Source: Desulfovibrio sp. (GTDB lineage: Bacteria > Desulfobacterota > Desulfovibrionia > Desulfovibrionales > Desulfovibrionaceae). Taken from it: 8,621 nucleotides of DNA. This document shows positions 1 to 8,621 of this stretch, piece after piece; positions within the stretch are counted from its first letter, which is position 1; each line of letters begins with the position of its first letter. The translations under genes and the position numbers were made by a program. The notes under the pieces are model-generated. The model worked only from the letters and a program-made list of their open reading frames with translations. It did not search any database and was not told the DNA's origin. The stretch covers positions 1 through 8,621 of the forward strand of contig JALHHV010000040.1 of NCBI GenBank assembly GCA_022837365.1, in the 5' to 3' direction.

Positions 1-206
1 GCCTCGCGCGGGCAGATCTCGAAGATGCAGGGCACGCCCTTGGCGTTGGTGGCGGTCAGGTCCGGCACGTGGCCCTCCACCGGGGCGGGCTCGGGCATGT
101 CCTCGTAGCCGCTCACCAGCAGGCCGGTGAAGCCGCTTTCCTCCAGCGCCTCGTAGGCCGCCTCGATCAGGTAGTCGTAGCCGTCGTCTTCTTCGTGGTT
201 GGCCAT
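1..206 (-). CDS. Unrecognised small acidic protein, N-terminal part only (runs off the left edge)
   Basis: The frame opens with ATG at 206-204 and stays open to base 1, giving 68 full codons plus two bases of a 69th (Ala). An AAGAGGA Shine-Dalgarno lies four bases before the ATG, which fixes the start. The protein begins MANHEEDDGYDYLIEAAYEA and is strongly acidic, with a predicted helix at about residues 9-24. There is no signal peptide or membrane segment, so it is probably cytoplasmic. I do not recognise the family. One visible pattern is Pro48-Asp49, then a short strand-turn-strand stretch, then Glu63-Ile-Cys65. This spacing resembles the PD...ExK core of the PD-(D/E)XK nuclease fold, but Cys stands where Lys is expected and the rest is missing, so this is only a hint. 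It starts 233 bases after glnN with a terminator between them, so it probably has its own promoter. Codon use matches the neighbouring genes. Confidence 0.72.
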   Translation of the reverse strand, partial: MANHEEDDGYDYLIEAAYEALEESGFTGLLVSGYEDMPEPAPVEGHVPDLTATNAKGVPCIFEICPRE

Positions 207-372
207 GAAGTCCTCTTGCGGAACCGCGTTCGCGGGGATGTGCGCGGCCGGGAGGGCCGACGGGCGGCGCATGCCGCCATGCCGCGTGGTGCCTCATGCC
301 CTAGACGGGGCCGGGCCTCGCGTCAAGCGCGGGGCGCGCCCGCCGTGGCGGCCCGCAGGCAGGCGGCTCCAC

Positions 373-410
373 GCAAAGGGCCGCCCCCAAGGGCGGCCCC
401 GTGTCTTTGC
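373..410 (-). terminator. Hairpin terminator after glnN
   Basis: A perfect 9-bp GC stem pairs 378-386 with 391-399 around a four-base loop (387-390). Read on the minus strand, the stem is followed by only CTTTGC, so the U-tract is short. The flanks GCAAAG (373-378) and CTTTGC (405-410) are also complementary, which puts an A-tract before and a T-tract after the stem. The stem begins about 40 bases past the glnN stop codon, the usual place for a rho-independent terminator. The weak U-run means some read-through into the next gene is possible. A GC-only structure with a different role cannot be excluded. Confidence 0.7.
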
Positions 411-438
411 ATGTCTGCCGTCCGGCAGGGCACGGGCC

Positions 439-2619
<2,181 letters not shown>

Positions 2620-2658
2620 GGACGTTCTCCTGAAAGGGGGTTGCGGTAATCGCGATAC

Positions 2659-2670
2659 TTACAAATTTGT
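2659..2670 (-). repeat. Near-palindromic 12-bp repeat, copy 1 (possible operator)
   Basis: On the minus strand this reads ACAAATTTGTAA, whose first ten bases are a perfect palindrome. It fits the pattern RCRAAYTTGTAA shared with two other copies in the same intergenic region. It lies about 40 bases before the glnN ATG, inside the expected leader. A related half copy, ATTTGTC, is at 2674-2680, nine bases from the same heptamer at 2665-2671. A DNA-binding site is inferred; the protein is unknown. Confidence 0.5.
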
Positions 2671-2800
2671 CGCATTTGTCCGGCGCGACCTGCTCGCGCC
2701 GGTGTCCCTGTTCACGTGGTCGCCTGCCGGGGTGCGGCTGTGTGCCGGTTCCGCCGCGTACCGCGTGGCGGGTGTCGGCGCGTTGCGACGCCAAAGGCAA

Positions 2801-2816
2801 AGCAAGAAGCGGTCCA
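2801..2816 (-). promoter_or_regulatory. Candidate sigma-54 (-24/-12) promoter for glnN
   Basis: Read on the minus strand, 2816-2801 is TGGACC, five bases, then TTGCT. The consensus is TGGCAC-N5-TTGCW, so the invariant GG and GC are present with the required ten bases between them. The -12 box is full and the -24 box has two mismatches. A T8 tract (2826-2819) lies directly upstream. Transcription would start near 2790, giving a leader of about 170 bases before glnN. Two of the 12-bp repeats would then sit near -100 and -150, where enhancer-binding proteins act. Nitrogen genes are classic sigma-54 targets, but the match is partial and a sigma-70 promoter elsewhere in the region remains possible. 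Confidence 0.38.
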
Positions 2817-2890
2817 CCAAAAAAAAGTCCGGTGTTCCGTGCGGTTGGCAGTTCGGCCTGTGCATGGGGCCGGAGAAAAAACTGCAAATT

Positions 2891-2902
2891 TTACAAATTC
2901 GT
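2891..2902 (-). repeat. Near-palindromic 12-bp repeat, copy 2 (possible operator/enhancer site)
   Basis: The minus strand reads ACGAATTTGTAA, one base different from copy 1. It sits in an A+T-rich island with a partial extra copy, GCAAATTT, at 2884-2891. It is about 100 bases upstream of the start expected from the candidate sigma-54 promoter. Its centre is 46 bases from that of copy 3, a little over four helical turns. Confidence 0.5.
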
Positions 2903-2936
2903 TCAAAGTATGGGGTGCTATGGCAGCCTCATTTTT

Positions 2937-2948
2937 GCAAACTTGTAA
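2937..2948 (+). repeat. Near-palindromic 12-bp repeat, copy 3 (possible operator/enhancer site)
   Basis: The plus strand reads GCAAACTTGTAA, fitting the shared RCRAAYTTGTAA pattern. Because the core is close to palindromic, the opposite orientation means little. It is bracketed by two GCAGCCTC direct repeats (2923-2930, 2951-2958) 28 bases apart, which may be part of the same protein-binding arrangement or coincidence. Confidence 0.45.
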
Positions 2949-3033
2949 CAGCAGCCTCTTTTGGAGGCAAGCAGGAAACATGGGGGGAACTCCGGTTTCG
3001 TCCGTATCTTAATGATGGAGGACGGCGCAACGG

Positions 3034-3060
3034 AAAAGGGCCGGGAAACTTCCCGGCCCT
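3034..3060 (-). terminator. Rho-independent terminator of the liv operon
   Basis: A perfect 10-bp stem, AGGGCCGGGA (3037-3046) with TCCCGGCCCT (3051-3060), encloses a four-base loop. On the minus strand the stem runs straight into TTTT (3037-3034). It begins 24 bases past the stop codon of the CBS-ACT gene, so it ends the transcript of the whole operon and insulates glnN from it. Confidence 0.85.
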
Positions 3061-3083
3061 CGCGCGCGTCGTGCGGGGCGGCG

Positions 3084-3737
3084 CTACAGCGCGTGCACCA
3101 GTTGGAACGGGCTCTTTTCGATGTCGTCCACCAGCCCGGCCCAGTCGCCTTCGCCGCGCAGGCGCAGCACCACGTAGCGGGTGCCGGGCGCGGCCTTCTC
3201 GCTGGTGGACATGATGCTCTGCAACCGGAAGCCGCGCGCCCGCGCCAGGTCGCCCGCCTCCTTGATGGACCCGGGCTGGTCGGGCAGCGCCAGGGCCAGC
3301 CGGTGGCCCCCGCCGCGCACGCCGGTGATGTCCACCATGACCCGGAACAGGTCGTTGTCGGAGATGATGCCCGTCAGGCGCTGGCCGCCGGGGGCGGGCT
3401 CCGTCACCGGCAGGCAGCCGAAGTCGCGGTCGTGCATGATCATGGCCGCCTCTTCGATGGGCGTATCCGCCGGTATGGAGACCACCGGGCGGGTCATGGC
3501 CTGGCTGACCTTGGTCTTGGCCAGCAGGTAGTTGAGTTCGTAGATATCCAGCGACGTGCCCTTGGAGGGCAGGTACGCCTTGATGTCGCGGTCGGACAGC
3601 ATGCCGACCAGCAGTTCGCCCTGAACCACCGGCAGGTGCTTCACGTTGCGCTCGCGCATCATGCCCGCCGCGGACGAGATGGAATCGTCCGGCGTCACCG
3701 TGTAGACGTGGGTGGTCATCCAGTCCTTGACCAGCAT
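3084..3737 (-). CDS. AcuB-like CBS-CBS-ACT domain protein
   Basis: This is a 217-residue cytoplasmic protein with two CBS motifs (about 1-58 and 76-135) followed by an ACT domain (about 145-217). Length and domain order match the AcuB family (about 215 residues). CBS signatures are the MTTHVYTVTPDDS opening, LLVGMLSDRDI (42-52), and the second copy MTRPVVSIPADTPIEEAA with LTGIISDNDLF (121-131). The ACT part begins HRLALALPDQPGSIKE (145-160), the usual beta strand and ligand-turn start. CBS pairs generally bind adenine nucleotides or S-adenosylmethionine, and ACT domains bind amino acids. No catalytic domain is present, so a sensor or regulatory partner is likely. GGAGG five bases before the ATG sets the start. 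As the last gene of the liv operon it could report internal amino acid or energy status, or modulate LivFG; this is inference. A role in acetoin use, implied by the family name, has no support here. Confidence 0.88.
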   Translation of the reverse strand: MLVKDWMTTHVYTVTPDDSISSAAGMMRERNVKHLPVVQGELLVGMLSDRDIKAYLPSKGTSLDIYELNYLLAKTKVSQAMTRPVVSIPADTPIEEAAMIMHDRDFGCLPVTEPAPGGQRLTGIISDNDLFRVMVDITGVRGGGHRLALALPDQPGSIKEAGDLARARGFRLQSIMSTSEKAAPGTRYVVLRLRGEGDWAGLVDDIEKSPFQLVHAL

Positions 3738-3782
3738 GGGAACCTCCGTTGGATGAAGCCGGGTGGGTGGCCGCCGCGGGCG

Positions 3783-4479
<697 letters not shown>

Positions 4480-4487
<8 letters not shown>

Positions 4488-5202
4488 CGTGCTCCTCCCC
4501 CAGGTACGCTTCCACGACCTGCCTGTTGGCGCTGATTTCGCCGGGCGTGCCTTCGGCGATCTTCTGGCCGAAGTTCAGCACCACGATGCGGTCCGAGATG
4601 GCCATGATCACCTTCATGTGGTGCTCGATGATCATGACGGTGACGCCCTGCCGCCTGATGCCCCGGATGATGTCGATGGACACGTCCAGTTCCGCCGGGT
4701 TCAGCCCGGCGAACGATTCGTCCAGCAGCAGGAATTCCGGCTGGGTGGCCAGCGAGCGGGCGATTTCCAGCCGCTTGCGCTTGCCGAGGGGCAGCCCCTT
4801 GGACAACTGGTCCCGGTCGTCCCACAGCCCGGTGAAGTGCAGCACCTCTTCCGTCACGTCCTCCGCGCCCTTGCGGGTGGGGTTGCGCAGGAAGGCGGAT
4901 GCCAGCACGTTGTCGAACACGCTCATGCGCGACAGCGGCTTGACCACCTGGAAGGTGCGCGCGATGCCGAACTGGCAGATCTTGTGCGGTTTCAGCCCGG
5001 TGATGGGGCGGCCCTTGAACAGCACCTGCCCTTCCGACGGGTTGTAGAACCCGTTCACGCAGTTGAACAGGGTGGTCTTGCCCGCGCCGTTGGGTCCGAT
5101 GAGGGCCAGGATTTCGCCCTGGCGCACCTCGAAGTCCACGTCGTGCAGGGCGGCCAGCCCACCGAAGAACATGGACATCTTGCGGATTTCCAGCATGCTC
5201 AT
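4480..5202 (-). CDS. livG: LivG, ABC transporter ATP-binding subunit with divergent signature motif
   Basis: The second ATPase of the importer, 240 residues. Walker A is GPNGAGKTT (36-44), the Q-loop is ARTFQ (81-85), Walker B plus catalytic Glu is FLLLDE (157-162), the D-loop is AGLNPAE, and the H-loop is IIEHHM (191-196). The ABC signature, usually LSGGQ or LSYGQ, is here LPLGKRK (137-143), and the usual DEP is DES (161-163). The following RLEIARSLA is typical LivG. The frame is open far upstream to 6036, but that part lies over livM in another frame. The true start is the ATG at 5202, which overlaps the livM TGA as ATGA and has a G-rich ribosome binding site before it. A second ATG two codons in is an alternative. 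The dimer with LivF would have one site with an altered signature. Confidence 0.94.
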
Positions 5203-6140
5203 GCCGTGGCCCCCCTGCGCAGCAGCTTGCGCCGGAGCACCGGCCAGTCGCCCACCAGCCCGTTGGGCAGGTAGATGATGATCACGATGAGCAGCACCCC
5301 GAACATGGTCTGATAGGCCACCCCGATGAGCGGCAGCGAGCGGATGTATTCCGCCAGGATGACCATGATGCCCGCGCCCAGCGCCGGCCCCCATTCCGTG
5401 GCCACGCCCCCCACCATGACCACCATGATGATCAGGATGGAGATTTCGCCCAGCGAGAACACAACCCCCGGATCGATGTACCCCATGTAGTTGGTGTAGA
5501 ACGCCCCGGCCAGGCCCGTGAGCATGGCGCTGACCGTGAGCGCGATGGTCTTGTAGCGCGTGGTGTCTATGCCCATGGATTCTGCGGCGTCCTGGTCCTC
5601 GCGGATGGCCACGAAGTAGTAGCCCCAGCGCGAGCGCACGATGAGCCGGCAGACCACGAAGGTCAGTACGGCCAGCCCCAGGATGATGTAGTAGTAGTGC
5701 GTCTTTTCCACCCAGGTGCGGGTGATCATGATGCCAAGGGTGCCCTTGGTGAAGTCGGTGAGGTTTTCGCAGGTGATGCGCAGCACTTCGCCGATGGCAA
5801 GGGTGGCCAGCACGAAGTAGGGGCCGCGCAGCCGCAGCACCACCATGCCCATGCCCAGGGCCACCAGGGCCACCAGGGGCAGGCTGGCCAGAAAGCCCCA
5901 CCAGGGCGACAGGCCCAGATGCAGGTGGACGAGCCCGGCGCTGTACGCGCCCATGCCGAAGAACGCCGCGTGCCCGAACGAAACCTGGCCGCAGTACCCG
6001 CCCAGCAGGTTCCAGGCCATGCCCGCCAGGGTCCACATGATGGTCAGGATGAGGATGTGCATGACGTAGCTGTTCAGGCCCAGCAGCGGCAGCCCGGCCA
6101 GCACCGCCAGGATCGCCAGTGGCAGGAGATGTTTTTTCAT
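5199..6140 (-). CDS. livM: LivM, inner-membrane permease subunit
   Basis: One of two permease subunits forming the transmembrane channel. The 313 residues are nearly all hydrophobic helices, about eight to ten segments, with a short N-terminus and a basic C-terminal tail (RRKLLRRG). Family motifs are GYCGQVSFGHAAFFGMGAY (48-66), LRGPYFVLATLAIGEVL (104-120), and the cytoplasmic coupling loop AIREDQDAAESMGID (178-192), which contacts the ATPases. The frame is open upstream to 7121, but that region is the shadow of livH. The start is the ATG at 6140, overlapping the livH stop as ATGA, with AGGA upstream. Its own stop overlaps the livG start in the same way. No frameshift or missing helix is evident. 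Confidence 0.95.
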   Translation of the reverse strand: MKKHLLPLAILAVLAGLPLLGLNSYVMHILILTIMWTLAGMAWNLLGGYCGQVSFGHAAFFGMGAYSAGLVHLHLGLSPWWGFLASLPLVALVALGMGMVVLRLRGPYFVLATLAIGEVLRITCENLTDFTKGTLGIMITRTWVEKTHYYYIILGLAVLTFVVCRLIVRSRWGYYFVAIREDQDAAESMGIDTTRYKTIALTVSAMLTGLAGAFYTNYMGYIDPGVVFSLGEISILIIMVVMVGGVATEWGPALGAGIMVILAEYIRSLPLIGVAYQTMFGVLLIVIIIYLPNGLVGDWPVLRRKLLRRGATA

Positions 6141-7063
6141 TTCGTGAGCTTCCTGGTCTTGAGGAGCGAGGCGACGCCGCCCGGCAGGAACACCAGCGCG
6201 GCCACGAAGATGACGAAGCGTCCCACCGGCGCCCAGCCCATGCCCACGTAGGTGGCGGTCATGGATTCGAACACGCCCAGGATCAGTCCGCCCAGGATGG
6301 CCCCCAGCGTGGAGCCCAGCCCGCCCAGGATGGTGATGACGAAGGCGATGAGCGTGAACTGCGAGCCCAGCGCGGGGAACAGGTAGTAGATGGGGATGAA
6401 CAGGCACCCGGCGCAGGCCACCAGCGCCGAGCCGAGGCCGAAGGTGATGACCCGCATCAGCCCCACGTTGACGCCCATGATCAGGGCGGCGTCCTTGTCC
6501 TGCGCGGTGGCGCGGATGGACTTGCCCGTGTCGGTGTGGGCCAGGAAGAACCACAGCAGCACGGTGATCACCACCGACAGCAGGAACGACACCCCCCACG
6601 GCAGCGACAGCGAGATTTCCACCGGCGTGCCCGGCCACAGGTCGGACAGGTAGAAGGCCGTGGTGGCGTAGTCCACCGGGGTGGAGCGGTAGTCCGACGT
6701 GAACAGGATGGTGGCCACGTTCTGGAGCACCAGGCCGATGCCCACGGTAAGGATGACCTGGTTGTGCGGCAGGATGGATTCCACCCGCAGCACCGGGTTC
6801 ACCAGCGCCTTCTGGATCAGCATGCCGAAGGCGAACATGAGCGGCGGCGCGATGAGCAGCGACACGTACGGGTCGATGCCGAACAGCGTGAACAGCCAGA
6901 AGGCGATGTACATGGCCACCATCATCAGCTGGCCATGGGTGAGGTTGATGATCTTCATGACGCCGAGGATCAGCGTCATGCCGATGCCGATGAGCGCGTA
7001 CAGGCCGCCGAGCAGGATACCGGCGACAAGGGTTTGCAGGAACACTTCGGCTTGCACCCACAT
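6137..7063 (-). CDS. livH: LivH, inner-membrane permease subunit
   Basis: The partner permease of LivM, 308 residues with about eight hydrophobic helices. Motifs are GLYALIGIGMTLILGVMKII (20-39) followed by NLTHGQ (40-45), the hallmark of LivH, the coupling loop GKSIRATAQDKDAALIMGVN (180-199), and AFVITILGGLGSTLGAILGG (240-259). A longer open frame reaches 7282, but the added part is Pro/Arg-rich, non-hydrophobic and lacks a ribosome binding site. I chose the ATG at 7063 because GGGAGG lies nine bases before it and the first helix starts soon after, as in other LivH proteins. livH opens the tightly overlapping livHMGF block and is set off from livK by a strong hairpin. Confidence 0.95.
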   Translation of the reverse strand: MWVQAEVFLQTLVAGILLGGLYALIGIGMTLILGVMKIINLTHGQLMMVAMYIAFWLFTLFGIDPYVSLLIAPPLMFAFGMLIQKALVNPVLRVESILPHNQVILTVGIGLVLQNVATILFTSDYRSTPVDYATTAFYLSDLWPGTPVEISLSLPWGVSFLLSVVITVLLWFFLAHTDTGKSIRATAQDKDAALIMGVNVGLMRVITFGLGSALVACAGCLFIPIYYLFPALGSQFTLIAFVITILGGLGSTLGAILGGLILGVFESMTATYVGMGWAPVGRFVIFVAALVFLPGGVASLLKTRKLTK

Positions 7064-7180
7064 GGGGCGTGACCTCCCAGTGACTGGCGGCGGGTTGTCC
7101 GTGCGGCGGCGGAAGGGGCATGCGTGATTACGCAACGGTGCGCAAACGTGCCCGAAGGGGGCGGGCGTTGCGTCCTCCGT

Positions 7181-7218
7181 CCTGCCGGGCCGGGTCTTGG
7201 CGAACCCGGCCCGGCAGG
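7181..7218 (-). other. Very strong intercistronic hairpin between livK and livH
   Basis: A perfect 15-bp GC-rich inverted repeat pairs 7181-7195 with 7204-7218 around an 8-base loop. CCTCCG (7174-7179) and CGGAGG (7223-7228) could extend it after small bulges. On the minus strand it is followed by GACGGAGGACG, with no U-tract, so it does not look like a terminator. It lies about 120 bases past the livK stop and 118 before the livH start. The likely role is to protect the 3' end of a livK segment from exonucleases or to reduce passage into livHMGF, giving more binding protein than permease. Confidence 0.75.
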
Positions 7219-7336
7219 AGCGCGGAGGGGCGGACGGCGGACGGACGCGCGAAGGCGGGCCGTCCGGGTGGCCGGGTGTCACGCGGGGCGGGAGGCACTC
7301 CGCCGCCGCGCGGTTACGGCGTGGCGATGAGGGGCG

Positions 7337-8521
7337 CTACTTGCGTTCGCGCCACTTGGGGATGGGGAACACCGGCTTGGCGCTGGCGTAGCGCTCGGGC
7401 CAGATGGTCTCGTGCTTGCCGTGCAGCACCTGCAAGGCCAGGGTGTCGATGAAGTTCTGGTTCTGGTAGCCGTCGCGGCTTTCGAACTTCACCGGGCCGA
7501 AGGCGGTCATCATGTCCACGCCCTTCATGGCCGCGTTGATGTCTTCGGTGGTCAGGGCCCTGGCCCGTTCCACGGCGTCCTTGACCACGTACACCGAAGA
7601 ATAGGCCAGCGCGCCGTGGTACGAGGGGTAGTCGCCGTGGGCGGCCTTGTACTTTTCGGCGAATTCGCGCGCGCCGGGGTAGCTTACCTGCGGGCTCCAC
7701 AGGGTGGCGGTGACCACGAACTCGGCGGCGTCCTTGGCGTTGTCGATGAATTCGGGAATGGCGAACCCGGCCGCCCCGCCCGCGAACAGGCGCGCGTCGA
7801 TGCGCAGTTCCTTGATCTGGCGCATCAGCAGGGCCGCGTCCATGACGTAGGAGACCATGTAGATGACGTCGGGGTTCTGGGCCTTGACCTGCGAGAGCAT
7901 GGGCTTGAAGTCCACCGCGCCCTTTTCGTACTTCTCCTTCATCAGCACCTTGATGCCCGCCTTTTCGGCGGACTTGGCCATCTCTTCCGCGCCGGAGGTG
8001 CCGAAGTCGGACGATTCGTACAGGATGGCCATGGTCTTGGGCTTGACCACCTTGTCCATGAACGAGAGCAGGCCCGAGGCGTAATAGGCGTTGGTGGGGT
8101 TGATGCGGTAGACGTACCCGTAGTTCTGCTGGGTTATCTCGTCGGCGGCGGATGCCACCACCACGTAGGGGGTCTTGCGCTCTTCCGCCACGGCGGCCAC
8201 GGCCTTGGCGCAGGCCGAGGTGTATTCGCCGAACAGCAGCGGCTGCTTCTGCACGTCGATGATCTTTTCCGCGATGGACCGCGCGATTTCGGGCTTGCCC
8301 TGCGAATCCTCGAAGCGCAGCACCAGCTTGCCGCCCTTCACGCCGCCCTTGGCGTTGATTTCCTCGGCGGCGATTTCCATGGATTTCTTGATGATTTCGC
8401 CGAACTTGGCCTGGCCGCCGGTGAGCGGCAGCGGCACGCTGAGGGCAAGGTCCGCCGCGAAGGCCGTGGCGGGCAGGACGAGGCACAGGGAAAGACACAG
8501 GGCCAGCAGGACGTTGCGCAT
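7337..8521 (-). CDS. livK: Periplasmic substrate-binding protein of the Liv/HAAT transporter (LivK-like)
   Basis: This protein captures the ligand in the periplasm and delivers it to LivHM. The 394 residues begin with a Sec signal peptide: basic MRN, a hydrophobic core, and ATAFA before a likely cleavage after residue 22. The mature part is a type I periplasmic binding fold (Peripla_BP_6): LALSVPLPLTGGQAKFGE near the start, EINAKGGVKGGKL (54-66), the GEYTSACAKA and ASAADE segments (98-107, 123-128) lining the pocket, and GPVKF...GYQNQNF near the end. The pocket segments differ from the SSST and AATAPE type of E. coli LivJ/LivK, so the ligand may be another amino acid, an amide or an aromatic acid; this is inference. 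GGAGG seven bases before the ATG at 8521 sets the start. It is first in the operon. Confidence 0.94.
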   Translation of the reverse strand: MRNVLLALCLSLCLVLPATAFAADLALSVPLPLTGGQAKFGEIIKKSMEIAAEEINAKGGVKGGKLVLRFEDSQGKPEIARSIAEKIIDVQKQPLLFGEYTSACAKAVAAVAEERKTPYVVVASAADEITQQNYGYVYRINPTNAYYASGLLSFMDKVVKPKTMAILYESSDFGTSGAEEMAKSAEKAGIKVLMKEKYEKGAVDFKPMLSQVKAQNPDVIYMVSYVMDAALLMRQIKELRIDARLFAGGAAGFAIPEFIDNAKDAAEFVVTATLWSPQVSYPGAREFAEKYKAAHGDYPSYHGALAYSSVYVVKDAVERARALTTEDINAAMKGVDMMTAFGPVKFESRDGYQNQNFIDTLALQVLHGKHETIWPERYASAKPVFPIPKWRERK

Positions 8522-8621
8522 GGTTCGACCTCCGGAAAAGTGAAGGAAACGGACGCCGCCCGGCCACGGGGCCGGGTGGGGGGCATGCGCTCACGAGGCG
8601 GCGGCACGGCGGGAGGGGGCG
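8522..8621 (-). promoter_or_regulatory. livK leader region with small GC hairpin
   Basis: The last 100 bases hold the ribosome binding site of livK and a 7-bp stem, CCCGGCC (8559-8565) with GGCCGGG (8570-8576), around a 4-base loop. The stem ends about 38 bases before the livK ATG and has no U-tract. It may be part of the 5' leader or the remains of an upstream gene's end. I see no -35/-10 or -24/-12 promoter here; it is probably beyond the window. Confidence 0.4.

Larger units (their letters stand above)
2620..3033 (-). promoter_or_regulatory. Long non-coding control region upstream of glnN
   Basis: About 410 bases separate the liv-operon terminator from glnN. I see no convincing gene here: the open frames are short, lack ribosome binding sites and have no recognisable product. 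The base composition is patchy. Islands rich in A and T (about 2645-2680, 2819-2826 and 2880-2950) sit in otherwise GC-rich DNA, unlike the uniformly GC-rich coding sequence around. The islands carry three copies of a 12-bp near-palindrome, and an A8/T8 tract lies next to a sigma-54-like element. Two GCAGCCTC direct repeats (2923-2930 and 2951-2958) bracket one of the 12-bp copies, and a small inverted repeat, GCCTC/GAGGC with a 5-base loop, occupies 2954-2968. I recognise no known riboswitch. The region most likely holds the glnN promoter and its regulator sites. Confidence 0.65.

Noticed and set aside
270..285. Tandem CATGCCGC repeat and small hairpin (263-278) before the left-edge gene
   Set aside because: Two 8-base copies and a 6-bp GC stem are expected often by chance in DNA of this composition, and nothing ties them to a function.
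2620..3033. Riboswitch or small RNA in the glnN leader
   Set aside because: I looked for a long base-paired leader or a known nitrogen-related RNA motif and recognised none. A covariance-model search could still change this.
5203..6036. N-terminal extension of livG to 518 residues
   Set aside because: The extra part lies over livM in another frame, is Gly/His/Arg/Pro-rich and unlike any transporter domain. The ATGA overlap with livM gives a better start at 5202.
6141..7121. N-terminal extension of livM to 640 residues
   Set aside because: It lies over livH in a different frame and has no hydrophobic helices. The ATG at 6140, overlapping the livH stop, gives a normal LivM length.
7181..7218. 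Hairpin as a rho-independent terminator
   Set aside because: No U-tract follows on the minus strand, and it would cut the binding protein off from its permeases. An intercistronic stabilising or attenuating hairpin fits better.
7064..7282. Longer livH start giving 381 residues
   Set aside because: The added 73 residues are Pro/Arg-rich and include the strong hairpin region. There is a good ribosome binding site for the ATG at 7063, and the resulting 308 residues are normal for LivH.

Overview
The window is GC-rich, and every gene I can support lies on the minus strand, so it reads right to left. A type III glutamine synthetase beside a complete branched-chain/polar amino acid ABC transporter, the strong GC bias and the Gram-negative style signal peptide suggest a delta-proteobacterial sulfate reducer of the Desulfovibrio/Nitratidesulfovibrio kind. 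That placement is inference from gene content and composition; there is no rRNA or other marker.

Layout in transcription order (right to left). (1) 8621-8522: leader of the transporter operon with a small GC hairpin; the promoter is probably outside the window. (2) 8521-3084: a six-gene operon, livK (periplasmic binding protein), livH and livM (permeases), livG and livF (ATPases), then an AcuB-like CBS-CBS-ACT protein. livK is separated from livH by 273 bases holding a very strong 15-bp hairpin. livH/livM and livM/livG overlap by ATGA, livG/livF overlap by 8 bases, and the CBS-ACT gene follows 45 bases after livF. A rho-independent terminator at 3060-3034 closes the operon. (3) 3033-2620: a long regulatory region with AT-rich islands, three copies of a 12-bp near-palindrome and a candidate sigma-54 promoter. 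(4) 2619-439: glnN, an intact 726-residue type III glutamine synthetase, followed by a hairpin terminator at 399-378. (5) 206-1: the first 68 codons of an unrecognised small acidic protein cut by the window edge.

Together the genes form a nitrogen/amino acid module: uptake of an amino acid or related ligand from the periplasm, a probable cytoplasmic nucleotide/amino acid sensor in the same transcript, and ammonium assimilation by GlnN next door under separate control. The gene families are ordinary. The points that stand out are the repeat array upstream of glnN, the sensor gene tied to the transporter, the non-canonical ABC signature of LivG, and the strong hairpin after livK. I saw no mobile element, CRISPR array, tRNA or rRNA, and I found no previously undescribed multi-gene system.
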